A stretch of DNA of 64,000 nt from Salegentibacter lacus (lineage in GTDB: Bacteria; Bacteroidota; Bacteroidia; Flavobacteriales; Flavobacteriaceae): positions 35,983-99,982 of the forward strand of contig NZ_JAIQZB010000017.1 of assembly GCF_020164555.1 (NCBI RefSeq), written 5' to 3'. Positions 18,138-27,475 of this stretch are shown in pieces (position 1 is the first letter of the stretch; the number at the start of each line of letters is the position of its first letter). A program made the position numbers and the translations under genes. The notes beneath the pieces are model-generated. The model saw only the letters and a program-made list of their open reading frames with translations. It was not told where the DNA came from and did not search any database.

Positions 18138-19205
18138 ATGAAAAGAATCAGTAAACTATTAACTATGGCCATTTTGAGTGGCTTCTTTTTGAATTCATGT
18201 AGCAGCGATGATGATATTGTTGATCCAATTGAAGAACCACAACCAGAGCAAGCTTACTCTGATGGGTTTTTTGTTCTAAATGAAGGCGGTTCCGGTGGCG
18301 GTTCGGTTACTTTTATAGATAATGATTTACAAAATGTTGAAAATGAAATTTATCAGCAGGTAAATGCAGAAGATGATCCTGGACAATATATACAGTCAAT
18401 TTTCTTTAATGAAGACTTAGCTTATATTGTTTCTAATGGATCAAATATGATAACCATAGTTGATCGTTATACTTTTGAATATGTAGATAGGATTGATAGT
18501 GGCCTATTATCTCCAAGATATGGAGTTATTGAAAATGGAAAAATTTATGTAACCAATCAGGGTAATTATGAAGCTCCCGGAATAACCGAATTTGACGATT
18601 TTATAGCAATAATTGATTTGGAAACTCTGGAAATTGAACAAACTATAGAAACAAATACCGTGCTTGAGTATATTCATGAAGAAGATGGATTAATCTATGT
18701 GCAAAAGGCTGCATTTGGGACGGGTAATGAAATAGCGGTGATTGATTCTAATTCAGATGAAATTATCACCACGATTGGTACTGAAGAAACTCTAAATTCT
18801 TTTGAAATTGAGGACGGAGTGCTTTACGCCTTAAGTTCTAATAAATTAGAGAAAATTGATTTAGCCACCGGAGAACTTTTAGTTGAATTTGAGATTAATT
18901 CTGACGCCGGAAACGCAGGTAATCTTGAATTTGAAAATGATATGATTTACTATACCATAGGTAATTCCGTATTTATGATGGAAGAAAGCGCTGATACGGT
19001 ACCAGAGGAAGCTTTATTTTCTTATACTTCCAATTCAGATTATGGGGTAATGTATGGTTTTGAAGTAGAAAATGACAGAATTTATATCGCTGATGGTGGA
19101 GACTTTGCTTCCAACAGTTTTGTGGAAATTTATACTACCAGTGGAGAATTAATTGAAAATATAGAAGTGGGAGTAGGGCCTAATGGTTTCTATTTTAACG
19201 ACTAA
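18138..19205 (+). CDS. BtuG-like surface beta-propeller lipoprotein
   Basis: A 355-residue lipoprotein (LNSC, Cys 21) followed by SSDDD, an acidic run typical of surface export in Bacteroidota. The rest is a YncE/DUF5074-like seven-bladed propeller, with repeated units such as IFFNEDLAYIVSNGSNMITI, YGVIENGKIYVTNQG and GVLYALSSNKLEKID about 45 residues apart. In Bacteroides, BtuG is such a propeller that captures B12 with high affinity and feeds BtuB. Its place 87 bp downstream of a riboswitch-controlled receptor supports that role. Sequence identity to BtuG cannot be judged here. Confidence 0.75.
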   Translation: MKRISKLLTMAILSGFFLNSCSSDDDIVDPIEEPQPEQAYSDGFFVLNEGGSGGGSVTFIDNDLQNVENEIYQQVNAEDDPGQYIQSIFFNEDLAYIVSNGSNMITIVDRYTFEYVDRIDSGLLSPRYGVIENGKIYVTNQGNYEAPGITEFDDFIAIIDLETLEIEQTIETNTVLEYIHEEDGLIYVQKAAFGTGNEIAVIDSNSDEIITTIGTEETLNSFEIEDGVLYALSSNKLEKIDLATGELLVEFEINSDAGNAGNLEFENDMIYYTIGNSVFMMEESADTVPEEALFSYTSNSDYGVMYGFEVENDRIYIADGGDFASNSFVEIYTTSGELIENIEVGVGPNGFYFND

Positions 19206-19237
19206 AAATTGTTTTTCTGTTTGTTTAAATTTGAATA

Positions 19238-19273
19238 AAAAAGCCCCATTTCAATTAAGAAACGGGGCTTTTG
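19238..19273. terminator. Bidirectional terminator
   Basis: AAAAGCCCC-(A)TTTC / GAAA(C)-GGGGCTTTT stem between two convergent genes, with A and T runs on each side, so it can act on both strands. Confidence 0.85.
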
Positions 19274-19293
19274 CATTTAATATGGTTTTAAAA

Positions 19294-20784
19294 TTATTTC
19301 TTGAATTCAGCAGCTTTTTTTCTGATTTCTTCTGGAATTTCGTCAACATACATTCTTTGATAATCTACATCAGTATCACCACGTTCTCCAATTTTAGTAA
19401 ATCTGGAATCGTGAGAAACTGCCGGGATTGCCATTCTGTTACCAGTAATATCGGCTAAAGCAGCAGCAAGTAATGGCTCTTCAGGATCACCTAATGGCAA
19501 GAGGTTTACAATATCTTCTTCAGCTTCAATATCAGGAATTAGACCTTCCTCGTAATAAGCATCTTCATTCGCATTCTTAGATTCATAAATAAGTGGTTGT
19601 ATTACGTATTTATGATTAGGGTTGCGGTTTTGACGTGTGAAGTTAGGAGAATCATATAAAGGGGCAGCAGCCTGGAATTTTCCAACTGTACCTTCTCCAA
19701 CGTGTATAACATCTATGTAAGGAGCCAAGCCATTCATCACCAACTCGCTGGCTGAGGCTGTATATCTCGTACCAATAATGTAAACCTTGGTTAGCCCAAG
19801 GCTGTTGATCATTTCTTCGGTTCTAATTTTATCATTGAACCTGTCTACCAATTCTTCTTGTGTAAACTGGCTTTGCAAAAGATCGTTCCAGGTTTGTTTA
19901 GAAAAAATTTCACCTTCAAACTGCCCAGTAATCATACTGGAAAGATCTACCGCACTTTCTACAGAACCACCACCATTATATCTAAGATCTAAAACCAATT
20001 CGTCTACACCTGCAGCTTGCAATTCTCCAAAAGCAGCATTTAATTCACCATCAAAATCTGCAGTAAAACTATTGTACATGATGTAGCCTACATTTACACC
20101 ATCTACTTCTAAAACTTTAGATAGAAGAACAGGATTTTCGGTGATTTCTATTCTATTTAGCGCTATAACTTCATCGGTATTACTAATAGTGTTTGTCTCA
20201 TTATTAATTTGAGCTACACTTATTTCATAGCCATCTCTTCCTAAAAGAGATTGATAATTATCAAGGGTCATTGTTTCACCATCAATATCGGTAAAAAGCA
20301 CACCTCGTGTAACTCCGGCTTCGTCTGCAGGGCTTCCGGGAATTACGTACCGAACATAGGCCAACACACCATTATCTCCAATTCTTACCAAACCGTAGTC
20401 CATACCGGTTGTAGTGCTAATTCCACTCTGGCTGTTTTCTAAAATAGTATAATCGTCTACTATAAAACTAAAGCGATCTTTAGGTGCAGGAACTTTGAGT
20501 CCGTTTCTAAAAAGATCTTCGGGAGAGTCAAAACCAGCCAACCATTCCTCCTTATCGGTTTCAGAATCAAAATAATTCTGTCCTAATTCAGGAACATCAG
20601 CTTCATATACATAATAGATGCTCATGGCATCATATAAATAATTCTCAATTTCTAAATTAGGAGTTTCGTCTGGATCCTTACCTCCTGGTTCCACTGGAAA
20701 ACGTTCATCGTCATCGTCTTTAGAACAGGAGCTTAAAATCCCGGCAGATAAGAATAAAAGTAAAATAAGTTTATTAATCTTCAT
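19294..20784 (-). CDS. S41-family peptidase lipoprotein
   Basis: A 496-residue lipoprotein (LSSC, Cys 20) followed by SKDDDD, a strong surface-export signal. A PDZ-like region lies at about 125-195 (ending PADEAGVTRG), and the S41 domain at about 225-430. The catalytic Ser is in TASASELVMNG near 325, and LDLRYNGGGSV near 255 is a family mark. It resembles C-terminal processing proteases but, as a surface lipoprotein, more likely acts on external proteins. It is convergent with the BtuG-like gene and divergent from the sigma-factor operon. Confidence 0.9.
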   Translation of the reverse strand: MKINKLILLLFLSAGILSSCSKDDDDERFPVEPGGKDPDETPNLEIENYLYDAMSIYYVYEADVPELGQNYFDSETDKEEWLAGFDSPEDLFRNGLKVPAPKDRFSFIVDDYTILENSQSGISTTTGMDYGLVRIGDNGVLAYVRYVIPGSPADEAGVTRGVLFTDIDGETMTLDNYQSLLGRDGYEISVAQINNETNTISNTDEVIALNRIEITENPVLLSKVLEVDGVNVGYIMYNSFTADFDGELNAAFGELQAAGVDELVLDLRYNGGGSVESAVDLSSMITGQFEGEIFSKQTWNDLLQSQFTQEELVDRFNDKIRTEEMINSLGLTKVYIIGTRYTASASELVMNGLAPYIDVIHVGEGTVGKFQAAAPLYDSPNFTRQNRNPNHKYVIQPLIYESKNANEDAYYEEGLIPDIEAEEDIVNLLPLGDPEEPLLAAALADITGNRMAIPAVSHDSRFTKIGERGDTDVDYQRMYVDEIPEEIRKKAAEFKK

Positions 20785-20905
20785 AAATGTTAAGTTTGTT
20801 TTAGATTGCTAAAAATACCCACAATAAATTAAATTCAAAATCCTTTTGTAACAATTATTACCGCTAATCGTTTTAAAGGTAAGAAGGTTATTAAACCAAC
20901 TATCA

Positions 20906-21421
20906 ATGAAACAACAAGCCTTCCTGGACAAAATAAACCCGGTTAAAGATAAAATGTACCGGCTCGCATTGCGAATGCTTATTTCTAAAGAAGCAGCCGA
21001 AGATGCTACCCAGGAAGTAATCTTTAAACTATGGGCTCGGAAAGATAAAATCAAGGATTATACCAATGTTGAAGCTTTTGCAATGACAACTACAAAAAAT
21101 TACTGTTTAGATGAATTAAAAGCTAAAAAGAACAATAATTTAAGAATTGTTCATCAGAATTATGAAAACAATTCAATTTCGCTTCAAAAGGGATTGGAAG
21201 TTAAAGATGAAATGCACTGGATAGAGAAAATTGTAAGCCAGCTGCCCGAACAACAAAAAATTGTTTTTCAGCTAAGAGATATTGAGCAATTGGAATTTGA
21301 AGAAATTATTGAAATTACAAAGATGAAACCAACGGCCATTAGGGTAGCATTATCCAGAGCAAGAAAGAAAATTCGGGAAAGCTTAACAAACAAGCATAAT
21401 TATGGAATCACAAAAAATTAA
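20906..21421 (+). CDS. ECF-type RNA polymerase sigma factor
   Basis: A 171-residue sigma-70 family protein. Region 2 (about 15-75) includes KEAAEDATQEVIFKLW, and region 4 (about 110-160) includes LPEQQKIVFQLRDIEQLEFE and a helix-turn-helix with VALSRARKKIRE. It is the first gene of a tight four-gene unit with a membrane protein and two DUF4252 proteins, the usual flavobacterial arrangement. It overlaps the next gene by 20 bp. The next protein probably controls it. Targets cannot be inferred. Confidence 0.93.
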   Translation: MKQQAFLDKINPVKDKMYRLALRMLISKEAAEDATQEVIFKLWARKDKIKDYTNVEAFAMTTTKNYCLDELKAKKNNNLRIVHQNYENNSISLQKGLEVKDEMHWIEKIVSQLPEQQKIVFQLRDIEQLEFEEIIEITKMKPTAIRVALSRARKKIRESLTNKHNYGITKN

Positions 21422-21854
21422 AGAATTACTGGAAAAATATGATGCCGGGGAAACATCTTTGACTGACGAAAAAGCACTTCGGGAATATTTCCAAAATAAT
21501 GAAGTGACGGATAATTTAAAAACATATCAGTTATTATTTGCATATTCTGAAAAAACCGGTGCGCAAAAAATGGAACGGGAAGTAGAAATGCCTGCATCAA
21601 AACAAGGTAATAGGTATCTCTGGACTGCGATTGCAGCAAGTATAATTTTAGTAGTCGGACTTTTCTTTTTTCAGAATAAACCTATGGAAATGAATCAAAG
21701 CGATCTTGGCACTATTCAGGATAAAGAAGAAGCATTGCAAAAAAGTATGGAGGCTTTAAAAATGGTTTCCGAATTAATGAACGAGGGCAAAGAAAACCTT
21801 ATTTACCTAAAAGAATTTAATAACACCAAAGATAAATTTATCAAAACTGAATAA
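21402..21854 (+). CDS. Single-pass membrane protein, likely anti-sigma factor
   Basis: A 150-residue protein overlapping the sigma gene by 20 bp. Residues 1-60 are cytosolic and acidic, with a KYDAGETSLTDEKALREYF start often seen before anti-sigma membrane proteins. One helix spans about 67-85, and the C-terminal part (about 90-150) is a charged helical segment. Coupling to the sigma gene and topology support an anti-sigma role; no named domain is certain. Confidence 0.7.
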   Translation: MESQKIKELLEKYDAGETSLTDEKALREYFQNNEVTDNLKTYQLLFAYSEKTGAQKMEREVEMPASKQGNRYLWTAIAASIILVVGLFFFQNKPMEMNQSDLGTIQDKEEALQKSMEALKMVSELMNEGKENLIYLKEFNNTKDKFIKTE

Positions 21855-21857
21855 CCC

Positions 21858-22385
21858 ATGAGAAAGATAGCAATAGTTATTATTATTGGACTTTTACCAA
21901 TAATAACGCAGGCCCAGTCGTTTGCCAAGTATGAAAACATGAAGGATGTTGATGCGATGGTGATGACCAGCAAGATGTTTAAAATGCTTGCTAAAGTAGA
22001 TTTAAGTGAAGATAATCCTGAAGCCCGGGAATATCTAAAGCTTATAGAAAACCTTGATGAGATTAAAATGTTCACCAGTACCACGGCGTCGGTTAGAAGT
22101 GAGATGCAAAAAGACGTAGAGAGCTATTTAAGCTCAAATTCTTTAGAGCAGTTAATGCGGATAAATGAAGACGGTAAGAACATTCGGTTTTATTCAAAAG
22201 GAGGAAAAAACGATAATTATGTAAGCGAGCTGTTTATGTTTATGGAAGGTGAAAAAGAAGGAGAACTAATTTCTGTGATCTTGAGTATTACCGGGGAAAT
22301 AGACCTTTCGCAATTATCGCGCTTAACATCAGACCTTAAAATTCCCGGTGCTGAAGAGCTTAAAAATGTAGAAAATAAATCTTAG
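21858..22385 (+). CDS. DUF4252 secreted protein
   Basis: A 175-residue protein with a signal peptide (ending TQAQS). The body has the DUF4252 pattern: a Met-rich helix near 30-50, KLIENLDEIKMFTS near 72, and a closing EISLSQL-like segment (GEIDLSQLSRLTSDL). The function of DUF4252 is unknown, but it is regularly encoded with ECF sigma factors. It starts 3 bp after the putative anti-sigma gene. Confidence 0.82.
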   Translation: MRKIAIVIIIGLLPIITQAQSFAKYENMKDVDAMVMTSKMFKMLAKVDLSEDNPEAREYLKLIENLDEIKMFTSTTASVRSEMQKDVESYLSSNSLEQLMRINEDGKNIRFYSKGGKNDNYVSELFMFMEGEKEGELISVILSITGEIDLSQLSRLTSDLKIPGAEELKNVENKS

Positions 22386-22407
22386 AATAACTTTTAATTC
22401 ATATAAA

Positions 22408-22953
22408 ATGAAATCAATAAAAATTTTAGGTCTGGCTCTGGCTGCTGCTGCATTTGTTTCCTGTGCAAACGAGCCGAGTTTACAGGAATACTATGTAGAA
22501 AATCAGCAGGATAATAAGTTCATAGCTTTAGACGTCCCTACCAGTATGTTTACAAATACTGAAGAGCTGGATGAAAATCAAAAAGCAACACTGGAAAGTG
22601 TGAAGAAGATAAATTTGTTGGCTTTACCGGTGAAAGAAAACAAAGAAGAATATGAAGCTGAAAAAACAAAATTAAGCAGTATTCTTCAGGATGAAAAGTA
22701 TCAGCTTTTAATGAAATATGGCTCAAACGACCGTAGAGCGGAAATCTATTTTACCGGAAATGAAGATGCGATAGATGAAATTATCGTATATGGTTATGAT
22801 GACACCAAAGGAGTTGGAGTAGCCCGTGTTCTAGGTGAAGATATGAATCCACAGAAACTAATGGAATTAATGAAATCCCTGGATAAAGGAGATATAGATG
22901 TAAACGGCCTTAAGGGAATTACAGGAATGTTTAAAACTGAAATTGAAGAATAG
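22408..22953 (+). CDS. DUF4252 lipoprotein
   Basis: A 181-residue lipoprotein (FVSC, Cys 19), a diverged paralogue of the preceding DUF4252 protein, ending in DVNGLKGITGMFKTE. It is the last gene of the sigma-factor unit, 22 bp after its paralogue, and a long hairpin follows. Function unknown; probably envelope sensing or output of the sigma system. Confidence 0.78.
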   Translation: MKSIKILGLALAAAAFVSCANEPSLQEYYVENQQDNKFIALDVPTSMFTNTEELDENQKATLESVKKINLLALPVKENKEEYEAEKTKLSSILQDEKYQLLMKYGSNDRRAEIYFTGNEDAIDEIIVYGYDDTKGVGVARVLGEDMNPQKLMELMKSLDKGDIDVNGLKGITGMFKTEIEE

Positions 22954-22974
22954 TTTTTTAGTTGAAAACTATTG

Positions 22975-23041
22975 AAGAGGTTGTTTAATGGAGATTCGTC
23001 ACCCTCATCTTGTTTCAGGGTCTACCTTCAAACAACCTCTT
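22975..23041. terminator. Terminator-like long hairpin with embedded repeat
   Basis: Perfect 12-bp arms AAGAGGTTGTTT (22975-22986) and AAACAACCTCTT (23030-23041), followed by a T-run on the plus strand and preceded by an A-rich stretch for the minus strand. The loop holds a second small hairpin, ACCCT...AGGGT, of the kind of intergenic repeat common in this group. It separates convergent genes. Confidence 0.7.
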
Positions 23042-23048
23042 TTTAATT

Positions 23049-24386
23049 TTAAATCCCCGTATAATTCTGTGGGGTGATTTTTTTAAGTTCTTCTTTTACA
23101 GATTCAGAAACATCTAAGGTTTCAATAAAATCTGCGATGCTCTTTTTATTGATTTTTTCGTTAGTTCGTGTTAGACCTTTCAAGGCTTCATATGGATTTT
23201 TAAATCCTTCCCGGCGCAGAATTGTCTGAATAGCTTCAGCAACCACAGCCCAATTCGCTTCCAGATCTTCATTCAGCTTTTCTTTATTAAGTAATAATTT
23301 ATCCAGGCCTTTTAAAGTGCTTTTAAAAGCGATACTGGTATGTCCCATTGGTACGCCAATATTTCTTAGCACCGTACTGTCGGTAAGATCACGTTGCAGA
23401 CGGCTAAGTGGTAATTTTGCTGAAAGGTGTTCAAAAATAGCATTGGCAATACCTAAATTTCCTTCGCTGTTTTCAAAATCTATAGGATTCACTTTATGCG
23501 GCATTGCCGAAGAACCTATTTCACCTTCTTTTATTTTCTGCTTAAAATAATCCATAGAAACATAAGTCCAGATATCGCGATCTAAATCTATTAAAATGGT
23601 ATTTATCCTTTTTAAGCCATCAAATAAAGCGGCCATATGGTCGTAATGCTCAATTTGGGTAGTGGGAAAAGAATGGTGTAAACCGAGTTTTTCCTGAACA
23701 AAATTACTTCCGAATTCTTTCCAGTCAATATTTGGATAAGCCACTTTATGTGCATTGAAATTTCCCGTGGCACCTCCGAATTTCGCCGCGTGTGGTACTT
23801 TATTTAAAAGATCTAATTGAGACTCTAAACGGGTGATAAAAACTTCTATTTCTTTACCTAAACGGGTAGGGGAAGCAGGTTGGCCGTGGGTTCTTGCAAG
23901 TAAAGGTACGTTAGCCCAGTCTTGAGAAAATTGGGTTAATTTCCTGATAATCTGTTCTATTTCCGGAATATATTCGGCTTCAATTGCATCTTTTAAACTT
24001 AATGGAACGGCCGTGTTGTTAATATCCTGGGATGTGAGTCCAAAATGAATAAACTCTTTGTGAGCTTCCAGGCCTAATTCATCAAACTTATTTTTTATAA
24101 GATATTCTACCGCTTTTACATCGTGATTGGTAGTTTTTTCAATCTCTTTTACCGCTTGCGCATCAATCGTAGTAAAATTTTCATAAATAGCTCGCAAGTC
24201 ACTAAAAACCGAATGATCTACGTCTTTGAGCTGAGGTAGCGGCAATTCGCAAAGTGCGATAAAATATTCTACTTCAACCTTTACACGATACCTTATCAGC
24301 GCTTCTTCGCTAAAATAAGCTGAAAGTTGTTTGGTTTTGGAATGATATCTTCCATCTATTGGGGAAATGGCGGTTAGCGGTGTCAT
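23049..24386 (-). CDS. purB: Adenylosuccinate lyase
   Basis: A 445-residue PurB of the long form. It cleaves SAICAR to AICAR and adenylosuccinate to AMP, with fumarate released. Visible marks: TNHDVKAVEYLI, the catalytic-His region ARTHGQPASPT, and the flexible loop signature GSSAMPHKVNPIDFENSEGN. Length is normal. It stands alone, with a sirtuin gene 97 bp upstream on the same strand. Confidence 0.97.
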   Translation of the reverse strand: MTPLTAISPIDGRYHSKTKQLSAYFSEEALIRYRVKVEVEYFIALCELPLPQLKDVDHSVFSDLRAIYENFTTIDAQAVKEIEKTTNHDVKAVEYLIKNKFDELGLEAHKEFIHFGLTSQDINNTAVPLSLKDAIEAEYIPEIEQIIRKLTQFSQDWANVPLLARTHGQPASPTRLGKEIEVFITRLESQLDLLNKVPHAAKFGGATGNFNAHKVAYPNIDWKEFGSNFVQEKLGLHHSFPTTQIEHYDHMAALFDGLKRINTILIDLDRDIWTYVSMDYFKQKIKEGEIGSSAMPHKVNPIDFENSEGNLGIANAIFEHLSAKLPLSRLQRDLTDSTVLRNIGVPMGHTSIAFKSTLKGLDKLLLNKEKLNEDLEANWAVVAEAIQTILRREGFKNPYEALKGLTRTNEKINKKSIADFIETLDVSESVKEELKKITPQNYTGI

Positions 24387-24483
24387 GTATTTGATTTATA
24401 AATTAAAAGCCGTAAAGATACTGCTTCCAAATAATCTTTAAAACCGCAGCGGCATTTCTTTTTCTATCATTACCCTCAATTTT

Positions 24484-25167
24484 TTATGCCGAATTTATTA
24501 AATCCTGAACGAGTTTAGGCACGCCTACTGAAGCTTTTTCTACAATGATATGTAAGTTTCCTTTTTCTGAAATATTTGGTTTCGGATCTATAAAATAAAC
24601 AGGTATTCTATTTGGCGCAAAATCTACCAGGCCTGCCGCGGGATAAACCTGCATGGAAGTTCCTACAATAATAAGTATTTCAGCTTCTGCAACAATTTCC
24701 ATCGCTTTTTCAAACATTGGTACAGCTTCTCCAAACCAAACAACGTGTGGCCTAAGCTGATAATTAAACTCGCAGAAATCTCCCGGATTAATATCCTGCT
24801 TCCAGTCCATTACTAGTTTTTCATTAAAAGTGCTTCTTGCTTTTAAAAGCTCGCCGTGTAAATGGGTGACATTTGTACTTCCGGCTCTTTCGTGCAGATC
24901 GTCTATGTTTTGTGTAATAATTTCTACATCATAAATTTTTTCTAAATCGGCTAAAGCATTATGTGCAGCATTGGGTGCTACCGTTAATAATTGCCGGCGT
25001 CTTTTATTGTAAAAATCCAAAACTAACTCCTGGTTGTTTTCCCACCCCATAGGGGAAGCCACTTCCATAACATCGTGACCTTCCCAAAGGTTATCGGCAT
25101 CCCTAAAGGTTTGGATACCGCTTTCGGCACTAATCCCAGCACCGGTAAGAATTACTATTTTTTTCAT
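24484..25167 (-). CDS. cobB: Sir2-family NAD-dependent protein deacylase
   Basis: A 227-residue class III sirtuin. Motifs: GAGISAESGIQTFR (NAD site), TQNIDDLHERAG, catalytic His in HLHGE, PHVVWFGEAVP, and GTSMQVYPA. The zinc Cys pair typical of other sirtuins is missing (RSTF... and GDFCEF leave one Cys), and the length is short, as in several Bacteroidota CobB proteins. The presence of a Tyr/Arg pair fitting desuccinylase activity was not resolved. Confidence 0.93.
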   Translation of the reverse strand: MKKIVILTGAGISAESGIQTFRDADNLWEGHDVMEVASPMGWENNQELVLDFYNKRRRQLLTVAPNAAHNALADLEKIYDVEIITQNIDDLHERAGSTNVTHLHGELLKARSTFNEKLVMDWKQDINPGDFCEFNYQLRPHVVWFGEAVPMFEKAMEIVAEAEILIIVGTSMQVYPAAGLVDFAPNRIPVYFIDPKPNISEKGNLHIIVEKASVGVPKLVQDLINSA

Positions 25168-25315
25168 ATTAACATAGTTTATGAGTCATTTTTATAAACC
25201 TTAACATCCGTTAAAACCTGGTAGCCCGTATCTATAGATAGATTAGATAACGGAAGCGAAAATTAATTGCGTCTTCCAAACTCTAAATTTACTAATAACT
25301 TAAATTTTTAAACTT

Positions 25316-27295
25316 ATGAAAAAATTTTTATTGGCTATGTTTTTAGCCTTACCGTTTATGATTATGAGCTGTAGCAGTGATGATGATGCAGTAGATCCCG
25401 ATGGGGATGGCGACGATTTCGAAGGAGAAACAAAATCTTTCGAACTTTATTCGGTTGCCGATCCTTCAATCTCCGGTACAGCTACCTTTATGGAGAATGA
25501 AGATAATAGCACAACCGTTGAACTTGAACTAGACGGTACTCCGGACGGAGGAATGCACCCGGCACACATTCATTACAATACTGCTGCCGAAGGTGGTGAT
25601 ATCGCAGTTTCTTTTGAGCCTGTTGATGGATCTACCGGAATGAGTACTACAACATTTTCTACCTTAGATGATGGAACAAGTATTACTTATGAAGAAGCTA
25701 TTAATTTTGATGGATATATCAACGTGCATATAAGTGCCGACGATCTTGGTACTTTGGTAGCACAGGGAGATATCGGTGTAAATGAGCTTACGGGAGAATC
25801 TAAAAACTACATGCTTGAAGAAAGAGCTGTAGAAGGAATTTCTGGAAATGTAATGTTTCAGGAGAGAGTAAATGGTGAGGCTTTAGCAACCATTATGCTT
25901 GAAGGAACTCCGGAAGACGGTGAGCACCCGGCACATATCCATATGGGTTCTGTTGCTGAAGCTCCGGGAAGTATTGCTTTCAGCTTTAATCCGGTTAACG
26001 GAGCAACAGGAATGAGTAAAACCAATGTTGCTGCATTAGACGATGGTACCACATTTATGTATAGCGATGTACTTAGTTACGATGGTTATGTAAATGTACA
26101 CCTAAGCGCAGATGAACTTGGAACTCTAGTTGCCCAAAATGATATTGGTGGTAACGAACTTACAGGTGAGACTAAATCTTACGAGCTTGATGAAAGAGCT
26201 GTTGAAGGAATTAGCGGAACAGTGATGTTTGAAGAACGTATGAGCGGTGCTGCTCTTGCAACGATCATGATTGATGGTACTCCGGAAGATGGAATGCACC
26301 CGGCTCATATTCATATGGGCTCTTTTACTGAAGGTCCAGGAGGTATTGCTTTTACTTTTAATCCTGTAAATGGAGCAACCGGAATGAGTATGACTCAGGT
26401 TGAGATGCTAGACGATGATACAGAATTTGGTTACGAAGAAGTGCTGAATTATGATGGTTACGTTAACGTTCACCTAAGTGCAGAAGAACTTGGTACGGTC
26501 GTAGCTCAGGGAGATATAGGAGCTAACGAATTAACCGGTGAAAGCAAAACTTACGAATTAGGTGAGAAAGCTGTTGATGGAATTAGTGGTTCTGTAATTT
26601 TTGAAGAAAGAATGAGTGGAGAAGCTTTAGCAACTATTATGTTAGATGGAACTCCGGAAGATGGAATGCATCCGGCTCATATTCATATGGGAACTGCTGC
26701 TGAAGGTCCAGGCGGAATTGCTTTCACTTTTACTCCAGTAAATGGAGCAACAGGAATGAGTATGACTCACGTAGCTATGCTTGATGATGATACTGAATTC
26801 GGATACGAAGATGTATTGAATTATGATGGTTATGTAAATGTTCACTTAAGCGCAGATCAACTTGATGTTCTTGTAGCACAGAGTGATATCGGTCAAAACG
26901 AATTGACTGGAGAGTCAGCTTCTTATAACCTTGGGACTGCAGATGTTGATGGAATAATGGGAACAGCAATGTTTGAAGAACGTGTAAATGGTGAGACTTT
27001 GGTAACTATTATGCTAGAAGGAACACTTGATGGAGGAATTCACCCTGCACACATCCACATGGGATCTGTTGCTGATGCTCCTGGAGATATCGCGATCTCT
27101 TTAAATTCAGTTAATGGTGATACCGGAATGAGTATGACCAATGTTTCCGCCTTTAATGATACTGAAGAAGGAGAAGATGGAGAAATGATAGATTATAATG
27201 AGCTTTTAGAATATAATGGTTATCTAAACGTGCACTTAAGTGCAGAAGATTTAGGAACTCTTGTAGCTCAGGGAAATGTAGGTTCTAATTCTTAG
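25316..27295 (+). CDS. Five-repeat CHRD-domain surface lipoprotein
   Basis: A 659-residue lipoprotein (IMSC, Cys 19, then SSDDDAVD, a surface-export type sequence). It holds five tandem CHRD units of about 118 residues, each with a HPAHIH core (five copies), a FxPVNGxTGMS stretch and YDGYVNVHLSA. CHRD is a beta domain named from chordin; its bacterial role is unclear, perhaps binding. Units 2-4 are much alike at protein and DNA level, which points to recent internal duplication. Monocistronic, with two terminators downstream. Confidence 0.9.
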   Translation: MKKFLLAMFLALPFMIMSCSSDDDAVDPDGDGDDFEGETKSFELYSVADPSISGTATFMENEDNSTTVELELDGTPDGGMHPAHIHYNTAAEGGDIAVSFEPVDGSTGMSTTTFSTLDDGTSITYEEAINFDGYINVHISADDLGTLVAQGDIGVNELTGESKNYMLEERAVEGISGNVMFQERVNGEALATIMLEGTPEDGEHPAHIHMGSVAEAPGSIAFSFNPVNGATGMSKTNVAALDDGTTFMYSDVLSYDGYVNVHLSADELGTLVAQNDIGGNELTGETKSYELDERAVEGISGTVMFEERMSGAALATIMIDGTPEDGMHPAHIHMGSFTEGPGGIAFTFNPVNGATGMSMTQVEMLDDDTEFGYEEVLNYDGYVNVHLSAEELGTVVAQGDIGANELTGESKTYELGEKAVDGISGSVIFEERMSGEALATIMLDGTPEDGMHPAHIHMGTAAEGPGGIAFTFTPVNGATGMSMTHVAMLDDDTEFGYEDVLNYDGYVNVHLSADQLDVLVAQSDIGQNELTGESASYNLGTADVDGIMGTAMFEERVNGETLVTIMLEGTLDGGIHPAHIHMGSVADAPGDIAISLNSVNGDTGMSMTNVSAFNDTEEGEDGEMIDYNELLEYNGYLNVHLSAEDLGTLVAQGNVGSNS

Positions 27296-27318
27296 AATTT
27301 GTAATTTCATTAAAATTA

Positions 27319-27349
27319 AAAACCCGGTCTCGATGAGGCCGGGTTTTTC
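27319..27349 (+). terminator. Rho-independent terminator of the CHRD gene
   Basis: AAACCCGG-t-CTC / GAG-g-CCGGGTTT stem with a GAT loop, followed by a T-run, 24 bp after the stop codon. Confidence 0.88.
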
Positions 27350-27437
27350 TTTGTTATTAATGATCCGAGAATTAATAAGATCAGTATTATAGAGCCTAAA
27401 ATTTTTAGCTGAAAAATTTTAAAATATTCCTCCTGAA

Positions 27438-27463
27438 AACGCCCGACTTCGAGTCGGGTTTTA
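27438..27463 (+). terminator. Second hairpin before trmH
   Basis: CCCGACT-TCG-AGTCGGG with flanking A and T runs, 13 bp before the trmH ATG. It can act as a backup terminator, or as an attenuator in the trmH leader. Confidence 0.6.
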
Positions 27464-27475
27464 TAATTTTAGCCT

